DNA of 64,000 nucleotides. Origin: Porites lobata. Its lineage: Eukaryota > Cnidaria > Anthozoa > Scleractinia > Poritidae. Where the stretch lies: assembly GCA_942486035.1 (NCBI GenBank), contig CALNXK010000037.1, forward strand, positions 2,256,001 to 2,320,000, in the 5' to 3' direction. Position 1 is the first letter of the stretch; each line of letters begins with the position of its first letter. Shown here piece by piece: positions 1 to 12,615 of the stretch. The position numbers and the translations under genes were made by a program. The notes beneath the pieces were generated by a model. The model was not told the origin of the DNA and made no database searches. It saw only the letters and a list, made by a program, of their open reading frames with translations.

Positions 1-3000
1 TAACACACCGGCAAAACAAAATTGAATATTCCTTAAAGATTTGTCTGAAACACGCTTTTGACGCTTTTGTATAAAACGCCAGCCTAAAATTTACCTGGCT
101 GGTTCGTAGCCTGAGAGATCAGAGCTAATAAACGGGGCTGTTTGAAAGTTAATACCGGTATTTAGACTTGACTAAATGTTGACATTGGTCGCAGTATCTC
201 AGTGGAATAAAATTAAAAACATGGCGTGGTCATTATCACGCAAGCACATGGTCAGTCACCTCTATCACGTGTGTGCAAATTAAGGTTAAAGTGTATCCCG
301 GCATTCATGACATTGCAAATTTCGTTTTCAAACGAATTTATAATCTACTTAACCATTGATTCTGGAGAACGTTTGTTGGGCAGTTTTAGCCGTTGAATAA
401 TTAAACCTGTTTTAACAAAGTACGAGTTTTCCTCGAGTCAAATCTGTGGCTTTCAGTCATGTTTTCTATACAAGACAGAAGATAAACAGAGAAGTTGCAC
501 GTGAAACACAGCCGCAACATATTTAATAATGCATGAACCTTAAGTTGTTGTTTTCGGGTATAAAGGTCACCCGAACAAGGCACTTACAAAATCATGACTT
601 CCTGGTTGACTTTGAACCTTAAAATTAAAGCGAATACCACAAAAAACGTGTTTCATTGAAGATGATCGTGACTATACACGCGACATGAACGAAACTGTAC
701 AAGTATTTGTTCAATAACGATTTTAGAACGTATTGGTCCGGTAATCACGTTTTATAAGCGTGGTTTTTAATAAAGACTATTTAAAGTGACCTGGCATGTA
801 GAAGAAAACGTAAAAAAGTGTATTAAAAAACTAATTTACAACAAGATCTCAAGTTAAAAATAGGTTGTGTATTAAATGCATACAGTTTTTTGTTTTTTGT
901 TTTTTTTGTTTAGTCCGGTGTATAAGATAAAATCGAAATTAATCGTACTCTCTCGTCGCTTGCCACATGAAATCATTCGAAGACTTAGTGCACGAAGTCA
1001 TGATTCATGAATCTACTCTACAAGTCAGTCTGCAAGAGTCTGTAAGCTAAAAAGTTTAATCTAAGCAACTGTAGGAATTTTAGAGGGCGGCAGTCAGCTG
1101 ACACTTTCTCCTTCGTTTTATCATGATATGTAAAGCCGCGCACTTGGAAGCTGGCAAACTAAGTCCCTCTTTCGCCTGATAGTCTCTCGTTGCTTTTGGA
1201 TAGATTCACTGTGACTCGAGTTTGCTGTCCGACATTTGCATCCCGCATTGTTGAAGACAAATTCTACTGTCCACCGAGTCTCTAGGCTGCATGGCCACTA
1301 CGTAAAGTAGATCAACCTCGATATGAAGGACGATTTACATTGTACAACTTTGTGGCTTGTTGATGTGCCTTTCTCAGTATAAGCCTACGAAACGAGAAGT
1401 GTCGTGTAAATCATGATCAAACCTACGACAAACATAAGAATGTAGTAGGTTTGTTATTCAAAATGCAACTTGTTCCTCGGGTGAGCTCATCGTATGCGAC
1501 AAAGTTGTTGTGCCGTGCAAATTGGTCTCAACGAACGGCCAAGAGCTAACAAAATTTGTTCTTTATTAAGGAGGTTTCGTTGCATCGAGGTTCTTTTTTA
1601 CTATACAGTGGTAAAGAAAATCACTTGTTATACCAAGGAATTCGTTACTCAGCTATATTAGAGTTTCGTTACATCGAGGTTCCACTTTAATCTTAAGAAA
1701 CCAAACAGGTCCTGAATATTGTCGGTAATCAGAAGTTATTGGCATCGTAACGCTAAGCCGTTCTTTTAGTAGCTTAACGCCCGAGATCCCTTGTCTGCTT
1801 CTGTTTCCAGTGGAACGATCTCCCAAACGCAAGGCAGCTTCTATAGATTTTTCTACAGCTAGGTTTTTCCTATCGCTCAGGGAAAAAACTTCCTAACGCA
1901 AGGAGCAAGTTGTCTGCCCAACCCTCACAGCGCCTTTTCCTCCACACGTGTTTAGAGTCGCAAACTGTGGGTCCGTTTCTGTGTTATCAAGACCTGTGGA
2001 ATTCACAGCCTTGTCAAAAATACTGCACCGATTTGAAAATCGGTACTCAGCGGCAACAAATCAATCCATCGAGCCATGTCTTTAAAATGAAAGAGGCTGG
2101 ATTTCTCTCACTGGAAAACTGCCATTTTTGTTTTTTTACATTTCCGTGAATTTCATATCGGTTATTACTATGAATAAGCAAGAAATCCAAAAAGGTGCGT
2201 TCATTTGTTCATTATTGGGAACACGAATACAAAGAGAGATGAAACTCAAGTAGATTGGTTATTCCAAGTGTCTAGATAAGACATACTGGCATCTTTTTAT
2301 CAGCGTCAGCTGGGGTATGGATACAATCGACTCAATCTTAACGGACACCTTGGCAAAACAGACACCTAGAGTTGGTCCCTTCCTTCTCCTTTTATTTGAC
2401 TCTCTACAAGACGGTCATCTCCATCTTAAGACGGACCCTTGGTGCTGGTCCCTAAGGTGTCCATCTTGGAGAGAGCTGACTTTATATCATAACACAACTG
2501 TTAAGTGTGGCGCGGTAAGGCCCGGTAGCTTTTATTTTGATGGTTAATCACCGTAAAGGAACTTTTCATCCACAAGCTACAAGTTAACGAAACAGGCTGC
2601 GGGCTGTACAGCATAGGCAGCCAAACAACAACAACAGCAGCTGAAATTTTAGCTCCGGTTAGCATTGAAACATTTTCACTTGAAAGTCTTAACAACAAAC
2701 TCAACAGTTTCGAGCCTCTATTCGCCTAGATGTTTGAGCAAGCAAACCGAGCGGCACAGGCAAAGTGATGAAACAAAAGTGATAGCCTCAGAAGTTTTCA
2801 GTAACTGTCTTTATTCATTCACGGGCTAAACAGTCACATTTCTATTTGCTTTAACGGAAAGTAAACCTGAAAATTTAACGCTTAATGGGTACTAACGTCG
2901 CCTGCCTGCATCGCCTTAAATTTCTGATGCATCCACTAGGAAATCAGCCCAGCCAAAACAAAAACAGAAGTCTCTTGTGCTTCTTCAACACCTTCACGTT

Positions 3001-4170
3001 TTAGGATCCGGCATCAAGTCAACGTGACCTCACACTAGTTTTTCGCGCACTCCCCTTGCTAAGTCCAGTCAGTTCAGTTTAATCAGACTGACTTTGTCAT
3101 GTACGTATCGCCAGTTTTTGAGACGTGGTTTGACTTACTAGTAAATTTTTTTTTTATATCAAAGCAACCAGGATACTGATACTACGATTTTTTCCTTAAC
3201 CAAATCTCTTGAGTAAAAATGTAGCGACGCTGTTGCAAGAAAGGCTCAGTACTTTCTCCACGGTTCCACCGAGCCAAACAAGCTACCAAACACTTTCTTG
3301 GTTGAACGCCCTTAAGGTTTAATTAGACCTCTTGCCAGCCAAACGACTCCAATAAAATCAGTCCAAAATCTACACAAGCTATCAATATCATGTAACTTTT
3401 CTTTTTCAGTTCTTGGCTATGCATTTATTGCTGGACGACAAAGCAAACTACCATTTAAGCGGAAAAATGTTCTTCCACGACGTGGGTCTTTGTGCAATAA
3501 TTCTTTTTTAACAGAGCTTTGACTACGCATTGAAGAATCAAACGGCCATAATTACATAAACGCCAGATTGCGCCTTCAAGCATTAATATATAAATCAATT
3601 CACAACCACTGACAGAAATCACTCAATTGCAAGCCTTGTGTATGTGTATAACAAAGTAAATGTATTTCTCAGTTCTTATTAATCCACTGAACCGTGCAAT
3701 ACAGCCGCTCCGATAAAAACATCGACGCAATGACGTATAGTGATTACACTGAGATAAACATGTGGTGTCTTGATTTCTAAGTAAAACTCCAAACAAGTTT
3801 TCTGATTTCTTTTAAAAAAGCGCCCTCGCAGATTTCCAAGCAAATGCACAAAAATCAAACAAACATACTTTTCAAGAAATAAGCAGTGTGCAGTTGGAGT
3901 AAGAATTAGCTTTCACTTGCGCGCGCGTAACTCCTATTCAAAAAAGCAACGCCTTAAAATGGATCTACCTTACTAAAAAGCAAGGCTGATTTGTTTTTAA
4001 AAACAAAAACAAAAGAAAGCAAGTTTTCTTTTAAGTTAAATTTCGAAGTACACTTAAACTTTCTTTTTTGGCTGTTTTAAACATAAGTTCTCTTAAATAT
4101 TTTACTTTTCTGCCAACTGTGACCGAGAAGTCGTTGATGGAAAATTAACTGGCTTACCAAACGAACATAC
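1..4170. other. No confident gene (1-4.17 kb)
   Basis: AT-rich intergenic or intronic DNA. The ligand-binding-domain exons of the nuclear receptor gene at 4.4-5.3 kb (minus strand) should lie here or beyond the left edge, but I could not recognise any. Open frames at 1910-2149 (+), 2317-2547 (+) and 2501-2704 (-) show no family resemblance. The one at 2317 overlaps a relic of the 'acggacacc' repeat family seen intact at 14.34 kb. Confidence 0.5.
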
Positions 4171-4247
4171 CGTTAAAAACACGTTGATTCTGGTCTTAAC
4201 ATTTTTCGCTGTTAACCCATTTGTCAGGAGGGAACGGATATGTCGGC
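4171..4247 (-). CDS. Tentative exon 3 of nuclear receptor gene (hinge)
   Basis: This is an inference. A pyrimidine-rich acceptor ending TGCTAG and a donor ACG|GTATGT enclose 77 nt that continue the frame of the DNA-binding exon (phase 1 in, phase 0 out). The product would begin GRHIRSLLTNGLTAKNV directly after MGMKKE. Basic residues suit a hinge, but there is no recognisable homology, so this could be a chance open stretch. Confidence 0.22.
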
Positions 4248-4455
4248 CTAGCAAGGATTGGAACGGTCTGTCAGTTTGTTTTTTAAGCACAACCAGGGGA
4301 AAATATACGCGTCTAGCGCCGTCGATAGGGTAGGATCAACGCATAATAGCTTGATCGGTCCGTGATTACCTGTGACGGAAGCCATTCGCTTTTGATCCTG
4401 CTACGGACGGAACAACAACGGTATACATTCTTCAATAGGAGTAGTGTCTAGTTAC

Positions 4456-4737
4456 CTTCCTTTTTCATGCCCATCGTCAAGCATTTATTCAATCGACATC
4501 TCTGGCATCTGTTTCTTTGTACCTTGTCGATCGGGCAGGCACCATTTCCTTGACATCGATAGTGCAGATTTTTCCTTACGCTCCTTTTGAAGAATCCTTT
4601 GCATCCCTCACAGGCCACGATACCATAATGTTTCCCTGTTCCGCGGTCCCCACAAACTAGGCAGTCGCCCCATATTGGTTTTACAGTTGTGTTTGGTAGC
4701 CCTTCGCTACTTCTATAGAATGTTGGCGGCTTTAACT
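4456..4737 (-). CDS. Nuclear receptor DNA-binding-domain exon (NR2-like)
   Basis: Encodes a complete C4-C4 zinc-finger DNA-binding domain of a ligand-regulated nuclear transcription factor. Joined to the first exon, finger 1 uses C36, C39, C53, C56 and finger 2 uses C72, C78, C88, C91. The P-box CEGCKG and the run GFFKRSVRKNL are typical of the RXR/TR2-TR4/COUP (NR2) side of the family; RNRCQRCRLNKCLTMGMKKE closes the domain. The acceptor is CAG at 4738-4740 and the donor AAG|GTAACT at 4456/4455. There is no ATG in the exon: an apparent start near 4792 is a TTG upstream of the splice site. Phase is 1 in and 1 out. The exact subgroup cannot be settled by eye, and no ligand-binding domain was found downstream. 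Confidence 0.9.
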
Positions 4738-5280
4738 CTGAAGCGATTAACAAAACATTGAAGGCTAATTCAGTGTTATATGCAGTCGGCAATGCTTTCT
4801 TAAGGTCTTTTGAGACTTTGTTCCATAAGGTTCATTCATGAGATAAAAGCGGACATTCATTTTGAAACTTTAAGTACCTTAAATTGATGTTTAGTCTTGT
4901 AGTTAAAGTACATCGACATAGTCTTGCAAGAATCAAAGGAAATAGTATCACATCGTAGCAGCGAAGTTACAAAGAGGATTTGACGGTACTGAGATGGAAC
5001 AATACTAGAAAAGCTAACATATTAAAATTCTAAAATTCTTTCTCCTTACCGGTCATAGTTCATTCCAAGCCTGCCAACGTCAGATACAAATAAACAATCT
5101 CCAATGCCAAACTCGTCTTACTGGCGAACAAGACGAAGGAACAGTTAACGATAAGCGAGTGTGTAACGTAAATTAACAGACTGCCTCTGAGAAATGAGCC
5201 GGTTCGCCAAAGGACAAGCGAAGTTATGGCCGAAGTTTCACGTTTACACGTGTTTATGGCCTTTAGGTATAAGCTTTTAC

Positions 5281-5311
5281 CTTTCACTGGACTGAAGCAC
5301 TCGTAGGTCAT
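5281..5311 (-). CDS. First coding exon of nuclear receptor gene
   Basis: ATG at 5311-5309 opens MTYECFSPVK and ends at the donor AAAG|GTAAAA, leaving one base of a split codon. That is exactly the phase the DNA-binding exon at 4737 needs (G|AG, Glu11). The intron is 543 nt. Joined, the protein has only 35 residues before the first zinc cysteine, so the A/B region is very short. Acceptance rests on phase, donor quality and position; a further upstream exon or another start is possible. Confidence 0.55.
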
Positions 5312-6699
5312 CTCACGGACGAAAACAATAGTGAGTATGGTGATTGGTTGTCCTATGGGAAATAAGCCATGCTTGGACTAATCACGGGTGCTTCCTTCAA
5401 GTCACAACTCACCAAAACACGACTCACGCGAAGTACAGGTACATCGCTGCACGTGACTTAACACGTGTTATTGTTACACGCAATTACTTTCTACATATTT
5501 TATAAAAAAGATAAACTCTTCATTATTACATAACAGCTTTATTTTTCCCCTTTACCTGTTTACATGGAACACTCTCGATGGATGCAGATTGTAAATGAAA
5601 TGCCTCTTTATGTAATTCCGGTGAACCCAAACCCAACGGGTTTCGTCATTTCCAACGCTTCGCCATGATCAGTCATGAAAAGTGGACGCTAATTTAGGGA
5701 CCTTCCGCTGTTAGTGCAGGATTTGTGCGTTCCAAAAGTGGGTCAATTTTTCACAATTTATTGAAATAATTCTAAGCTTCTCTGCCTCTACTACCTCCAT
5801 CTACGACCGTGAAATTCCTGTTGTGAGATTGATGGATGTATTGAAATCGAGAAAAAGTCACAATTCAGAAAAGGAGTAGGGGATTAAAAACAACTGAGCC
5901 CATGAACTCGAACCCGAATACTTGAAGGAAACGTATAAAAACTTTACATACCCTGGTGAAGAATGAAAATAATCGTTTGTTGATAATTTAGGGCCATGTA
6001 ATTAAGCAAAGCAGTCACCTGGGCTTGAAGTAATTTAGCACTAGTGCAATTTGTTGGTTGTAACTCTTGCGCTACACGTTAGCAAATTATCTTGTACATT
6101 TACAACCTTTCTCACAATAAAACTTTAACATTGTTTCTTTTAATCGTATTCAATATATTGTTAGTGATGACGGTCAAAGTGGAATTTATTTAAGGCCCAA
6201 GGCCGATGGTTGGCCGGGGCTGTTCTAAACGGCGATTGCCACTATGCAGTTAGTATTTCTATATTTCCGTCTTTTTACTCATCAGACATGAATAAAATGC
6301 AACCCACAACCTTTTCACGAGCACGTACATTCACTGAGAAATCTTAACCCACGTATTTCGAATTATTAGACCTTGAAATTGAAGCTCAAGCCGCAATCAT
6401 TAATCGAATTCTCCATCAAATCGAGGAAGGTAGCCGTAACGGAGGGCAAAAGGTTTTGACGCTGTTTCTGGTAGCCATGAAAGCAGAGTGGAGAGAGAGG
6501 ACCAGGCCACATAACTAACAAAGAAATGTGTTGCGAGTTTTAGTATTTGCAAAGCCAACACCTGTCATTTAACAATATACAACACAAGTTCAAATAGAGC
6601 AACATGAACTACTGAACTACAAGGAAACCTTGGTACTTTAATCTTTGGGGGAAAGGTTTGTAGTTTTATACGCTATGTTCAGCGTCTATGTAAGAATTT

Positions 6700-8480
6700 C
6701 TGTAAAGGTGACGCCGCATATATGGTCTCAACTCGTCAGTCTGTGGATGAATAACTATACTTTCGAACGAAAGCTACCGTGCACGTCTTCTCCTTCTCTA
6801 TTTCACGCTGGTAAGTAAGGGAAATGGGTTAGTGCTCCACACGTAAGGCCCTTGATTCCCGCTCTGTACTTTACATTCAACTACATGAATGAACGACATG
6901 TTCAGCGTATTTAAGAACTGCTCTAAAGGTAACGCAGCCTCCTTCATATTTCTTTCCCAACTTTTAAGTCTGTGGATGAACTATTTCGAACGAAAGCTAT
7001 CGTACGTTCTCTATTTCTTTATTTGACACTCGTGAAACAAGAGGTCTTCCACACGTAGGCTCCATTCCCTTCGATATTCTACTGAGTGTTCCGTCCATCT
7101 ACATGTAATTGTAGCTCTTTCATGATACTAGGAACCTGATGTCAGCACTTACTTTCACACTAAAATTTCTAGTTTATGTCGAGTTAAAGGCAAATGCTAT
7201 CGAACGCGATTTCTTGTGTTGATGTTGAAACAATAGAGACAAAAGCGTATGTATACTGTAACTGCCAACTATCACAAAATGGACGTAGAAGTTGAGTTAA
7301 ACCAGTCATTCGGTAAAAAGGGGGCATGTTTAATCCTTTCACTGCCAAATGTGGCCAAAGGCAAATTTCGACCAATTTCCAAATTTAATTTCCTAAAATT
7401 TTGAGAAGCAAATAGCATCATGTGAAAGTACAGGTAGAGAGCTTTCATTTGAATGGTCCACAGACGTAGGTCCACAGGCTCAAAAGTTAGAGTCGCCTTA
7501 CAAAACTCTATCAAACATCCTGGCAGTGAAAGGGTAAGCGCATATAATAGTGTGTCCTTGGTAGCTTAAAAAGTAAGAGAAACCCTGACGCCGAATCAGA
7601 CCACATAACTCAAAGAAACTTCATTAGTTTTTATTAAAGCTAGCTAGCAGCCTTTTATATACCGTACATAAATAGTTCACAAAATTAATATATTATTCTT
7701 ATAAATAAATACAATATTTACAAACTATGCCATAACATACAGGTATTTACAAATAAAGTTAATACCTACGAACATTTGTATTTTAGATCTTCAGGGGAAG
7801 ATTTGGAAGTGAAACAATAATAAAAAGGCAGTTCATTGTAATATTGAGATTTGCTTATTGAGGTTCACCCTAGAGTCTTATATTACAATGTTACTCGTAG
7901 TTCCAAGTTTTGATTCTCTGGATAAACTATTCAAATGAAAGCTACTGAGTAGTGCTTTCCTGCGGTGCTGTTTGCTATTCTGTACAAGGTGGTTCTAGCG
8001 TTTGAGTCAGTTCTGTGGATGAAACCCTAAAGTGTTAATATTCAAATGGAAAGCTTCTGAGCCATGCTCTCTAATGTGGCCTCGAACTTTTGAGTCTGAA
8101 TAAAACCCTTGAGTATGTTACTATTAAAACTGAAAGCTAAAGAGCAGGACTCTCCAGTGTTACCAATTTGTATTCTGTACACAGAGTGCCTCCGTGGCTG
8201 AAACCCAAACGTGTAACCCTTCAGATGAAAGCTATGGAGTAGTACTTTCACCTAGTAGCTTCATGCTGCATGGATTGCACAAGATGATTCTAGCTTAGGT
8301 CGGCGGATAATTTACTCAAATGTGGCCAGTCAGGAGAGAAGCTACTGCATGAGCTGTTTTGCCATGTCTTTAGCTGTTGATTACACTGTGCAAAGTGATT
8401 CCACTGTTAAACTGTAGAAGAAATCTTTACCTGAAACCACTCGACTGCCAGCTACGGAGCAGTACTTTGTCAATCTCATA
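6700..8480. repeat. Diverged array of ~100-bp coral repeat
   Basis: The same phrase recurs in degraded form: 'gtctgtggatgaa' followed by a few variable bases, then 'tcaaatgaaagctac', then 'agtactttcctgtggt...tgctg'. Copies are visible near 6735, 6965, 7430, 7910, 8010, 8090, 8180 and 8400, with another at 42.15-42.25 kb. I recall such sequence as an abundant dispersed or locally tandem coral repeat. Short open frames at 7184-7514 and 8042-8251 (minus) are products of it, not genes. Confidence 0.7.
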
Positions 8481-8499
8481 TTTTTTTCGATGCATCACT

Positions 8500-11400
8500 T
8501 CAATGTAAATCAGTGATCAGCTTTTACTTCTGTGTTGAATAAAGTACATTCATTCTTTGTTTCTGGTTTGGGCAAACATAGCAACTTAAGGGAAGCATGA
8601 ACTTTATGATAAACATGGCCCACTTCAATTTATCTGTTCTTTGCAATACTAGGATACTTGCTCGGCGAGATATCATTAAAAAGGTTTGGCATTCTGCGGA
8701 AAAATGTCTATCCCTTTTTCAGACGAAGCGTCATTTTTGTGATAATACACGTTTCAGGGACTAGGAACACATCTTTTTTTAATTAATCGACTGACTTAAA
8801 TAATGTACGTATCATCTCGTTAAGCAACCCCTCCCCCACAACCAATCTAGTAGTACCAAGTTTGGAACTGGAACTGTTTTACTGTTCTATGAAGAAAGAG
8901 CTAAAGAAATGGCTTCTAACTGAATAGAATAATACGGAGTTTTTAAGGTTCCAGAAGGCTAATGTTTTTAATTTTAAACATGCTACAACCAATTACTCTG
9001 AAACGCTTTGCAATATATCTTAGTGCCCTTAACTTCTAAGTGATCAAAGTGTTCAGCGTAAATCATATTGATACAACTGAATTTACAGATAGTCTAATCT
9101 TAACTAACTCACCTAGCTATATAGGCTGTTTATAAATTTCTTTATTTTGTCACCCCAAACCCAAGGACCTCGGTTAACTTTTCAGTGGAGCTTGCTGCAA
9201 ACCAGACAATCATTGGAAAGTTCGTTATTTGGGTTGTCACGCAATGACTGCATTGCCAGACCGCATAATAAATAAACGGAAGAGGAAATCTTGAAAGCGG
9301 ACGCTTGGGATTTCAGCTGTTGTGGATACTATCTCTTATGCCCTTGAACGATGTGCGGAAATCTTGACACTACGGGTTCCTGAGAAAGAAATAAAACGAA
9401 CAACTCTTACACTTGACAAAACAGACATCAACCACACAAAGCGTCTCAGGGAAGAGACGAGAAGGAAGATAATTCATCCCAACGGCTGGGGCATGACAGA
9501 AACTCGAAGGCGATTATATTTATTAATTTACCGAGAAGTCTAGAGTTAACCCCTGATCATCCCAAAAATCAATCCATCCCCTACTGGAATTAAGCACCAC
9601 GAAAAAGTGTTAAAAGCCCCTCCGCATAAAACACCGGTACGTACGTACCAATCAGTCAATCGTTCCCAATTAAATGCGGTACAACTCACCCGTGTCGAAG
9701 AAGTTGTTCGGTAAGCAAACGTGGACTTGTTCCCATGGGCCTGTCAATGAGAGAAATTAAATGTACAAGCTAGGGGGCTACTTAATTTTTCCTATCCTTA
9801 ATTTGCAGAACAGACCACCCAGTATTCCAAATGCCTTCTGACATTCGACTGATGTAACACACGTGTTTGGCAGGCCAGCCTGGAAGGGCGACACGTTTGA
9901 ATATAACAGCGCTACGTAAAAACATTGGTAAAAGCCCTAGCTCATATACATAGTTATGCCGAAGCACTCGTAAATGAACTATATTGACAGAACAGACATA
10001 CAATATTCAGAAAGAAAACATGCATGTACACTTTCAACGCTAACTGAACTTTGACCTCCCACAACGCTATGCCACTCAGGTTGTAAGAACGGTGATTATT
10101 TTCAACAAAAGTTGATTCACCTTCTATCTTAAAACAGAAGTTAAAAAAAAATTGTTGAATGATCATGTTAAAAAAGTTTAAGAAAGACTCACGATTTTTT
10201 CAGGAGTACTTGACTGCTCGACTCTCTGACGACGTCAGAGGTTGAAGTGTGCAAGATGACGGTGCATTTCTGAACTTTCCGGAAATTTACTACATTCTTG
10301 CTCTCAAAATGTTGTTTCCTCCCACGTATTTTGAGTATTCTTGTCGTTAACACCTTTATTTATGTCAGGAGTGTGTATGTTAATGTATGTGTTCGCCTTT
10401 GTGTTTTTATGCGTTTTCCGATCTCATATTGTGCGTTTTCCGAGCTAATATTGTAATGCTAATATTGTAATCTTGCAATACTGTTTGAAAGTCTGAACCG
10501 TTCAAGGTCTGCTTTTTTTTTTGAAAGATCGTCGAGATCAAGCGCTCACCGTCACTGGCAGCAATTCGTTGTAACTGGTTTTAAATGTACCGAGGAGGAG
10601 GGGGTCGGGATTTATAGTGAGCGGAGAGGGAAAGGAGGCTTGTAAAAAAGAAGGTCTCTCTATTTTCTCGCCCCATCTCAAACCGTCCCCCACCCCCTAA
10701 GTAGATTTAGGTAGTCATCTTCCAGCTAGACTAGGTGAAGATGGTCGCCTGTAGCGCTGTTCTCGACAATCTTTCGGAAAAATAGGGGAATGTCAACAGT
10801 CTATTGAAGATCTGACTGTCTGTTTCTATTAACCTTTAGTTATATCAGGTGACCATTCCCCTCTGTTGTTATTAATTCTAGTTAGGTCTATACAAGAAGA
10901 TTTGGAAAGGTTTCCTAATGGATACCTTCTGGTTTTGAGCCTGGTTTGTTAACCATGATGACTGCATGTTGATAGCTGGCGTCTTAAGCCTTTCTGGAGT
11001 CTCAATCTAAGATATAAAGACAATAAAGACGTTTGAAGACTTCCATAGAAGACTGGTCTATGTTGCCGCCATAAAAAGATGGTTTCTCGTTCGTATAGCC
11101 CTCAGTGGCGTAGCTGCCTTTAAGCCAAGCTCGTGTAATCACTTGTTAACAGGGCCTGAACTGATTGCACCTAATAATACAGCCACCAATGCCATGTCTT
11201 TCACGGTTATGGTCGATCATGCAAAAATTGGCACATAACTCACTACGAAAAACTGTCGCTGAAGGCCATCTTGAATTGGTTTTCAAGCAGATACGTCCGT
11301 CCGTCTTAGCCAGCTCACGTGACAGTCCCTGGCCCCTGCCCCCCTCTTTAAACCCCGCCAACAGAAAAAGAAGATGCAAATCCTCGATGAAGTTTGTCTG

Positions 11401-11805
11401 ACAACGGAAGTTTCATGTACACAAATTATTTCAGTCCTATCTAAGATTTTCACGCCAAAAATAACAGCCCTTATACCATCGCTTGTCAACATGGGCCCCA
11501 ACCGAGTACAGTTGTTTTGGCTTCTTCCATCAACCGGAGCTTGTATTATACATTTTTATTACACGAAGTCGAAGATTGTAAAAAAACATTAACACGGCTT
11601 AGCTATATTACATATAAGACGCGACCTACGTGCACCGCTGTATAATATACACGGATGCTTTCTGATTTGCAAACGGAGACTGTTTTCCCTCTTTCGAACC
11701 CCAAAGTGCTCTCTACACACCTAAAACATATTAAACGCTAAAACAGCCGAGCTCATGCACTAAATCTGTAAATCAAAGGGTATACAAGCACTAGCAAGGT
11801 GAGCA
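8500..11805. other. No gene recognised (8.5-11.8 kb)
   Basis: No exon, RNA gene or intact element stands out. An open frame at 9322-9543 (+) is basic and lysine/arginine-rich but starts at TTG and has no splice context or family pattern. Overlapping frames on both strands at 11146-11592 look like chance frames. Confidence 0.45.
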
Positions 11806-12257
11806 TACAGTCGCACCTCCATGTGCTACCACCTCTTGTTAGCGACCACCTCCCATAAGCGACTACCTATCAAAAACACCAACGTTTTCGCAGTCAAATC
11901 ATAACAGTTGGAACCTTCATATAAACGACCACCTCTCGAAAACGACAGCGACCACTTTTTGGATGACGATTTTGGAATTTTTTATTGTTTTCATCCTTCT
12001 GTAAGCATCCGCTTGATTCACCGTTCGATTTTTTTTGTTTGATGTATGAACTACACTACTAAGAGTCTGCGAAAGAAGTGTTAGTGACGACATGAAACTA
12101 CACGTACCGTTAATTATAAATTGCATGCAACGAATTTTCTTGTAAAATGTAGATATGTTTGGACCTCTTCTATGAAGGGACCCCTGTGGGTCGATTCTCG
12201 TAAGCGACCACTAAATCATCGCATTTTCGGTGGTCTCTTGCGGGAGGTTTGAATGTA
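11806..12257. mobile_element. MITE, 'tacagtcgNacctcc' family, copy 1
   Basis: Starts tacagtcgcacctcc and ends in a diverged inverted copy, gggaggtttgaatgta. The interior repeats the motif 'gcgaccacctccc' in both orientations. A second copy lies at 18150-18749. Non-autonomous: no transposase frame. Confidence 0.75.
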
Positions 12258-12405
12258 CTAACAATCTCAGTCGTTAGAGCGTGTCATATGAGGTACATAT
12301 CAGTGTTACGTGTGACGGTTTAACAACTAGCGAATTTAGTAAACCGAATCGTAGTCAACAGTAACCACCATCAACTGGCGTGATACAACTCACTTTGACT
12401 CTGAA

Positions 12406-12615
12406 TTAACCTTTTAAGCCCCGATATCCACATATAAATTCTCCATACTGATCTTCATACATTTCTTTAAAAAAATAGTTGAGAGAGTTTAATAACAGAT
12501 CAAAGCATTTTTTCTTTAGTGATCATTTCATTAACTCTCATAATCATTTCTCTTGGCAACATATGGATATTGTTAGAAAATTGATGTTGGTCACTATCGG
12601 GACTTAAAAGGTTAA
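12406..12615. mobile_element. MITE, 'ttaaccctttaa' family, copy 1
   Basis: A 210-bp element bounded by TTAACCTTTTAAGCCC and its inverted complement GGGACTTAAAAGGTTAA. The interior matches copies at 29068-29279 and 20651-20862, including 'gatgttggtcacta' near the right end. TTAA ends suggest piggyBac-type target use, which is an inference. Confidence 0.85.

Noticed and set aside
4738..4792. N-terminal extension of the DNA-binding exon starting at a TTG
   Set aside because: TTG is not a normal start in animals, and the segment contains the polypyrimidine tract and AG of the splice acceptor.
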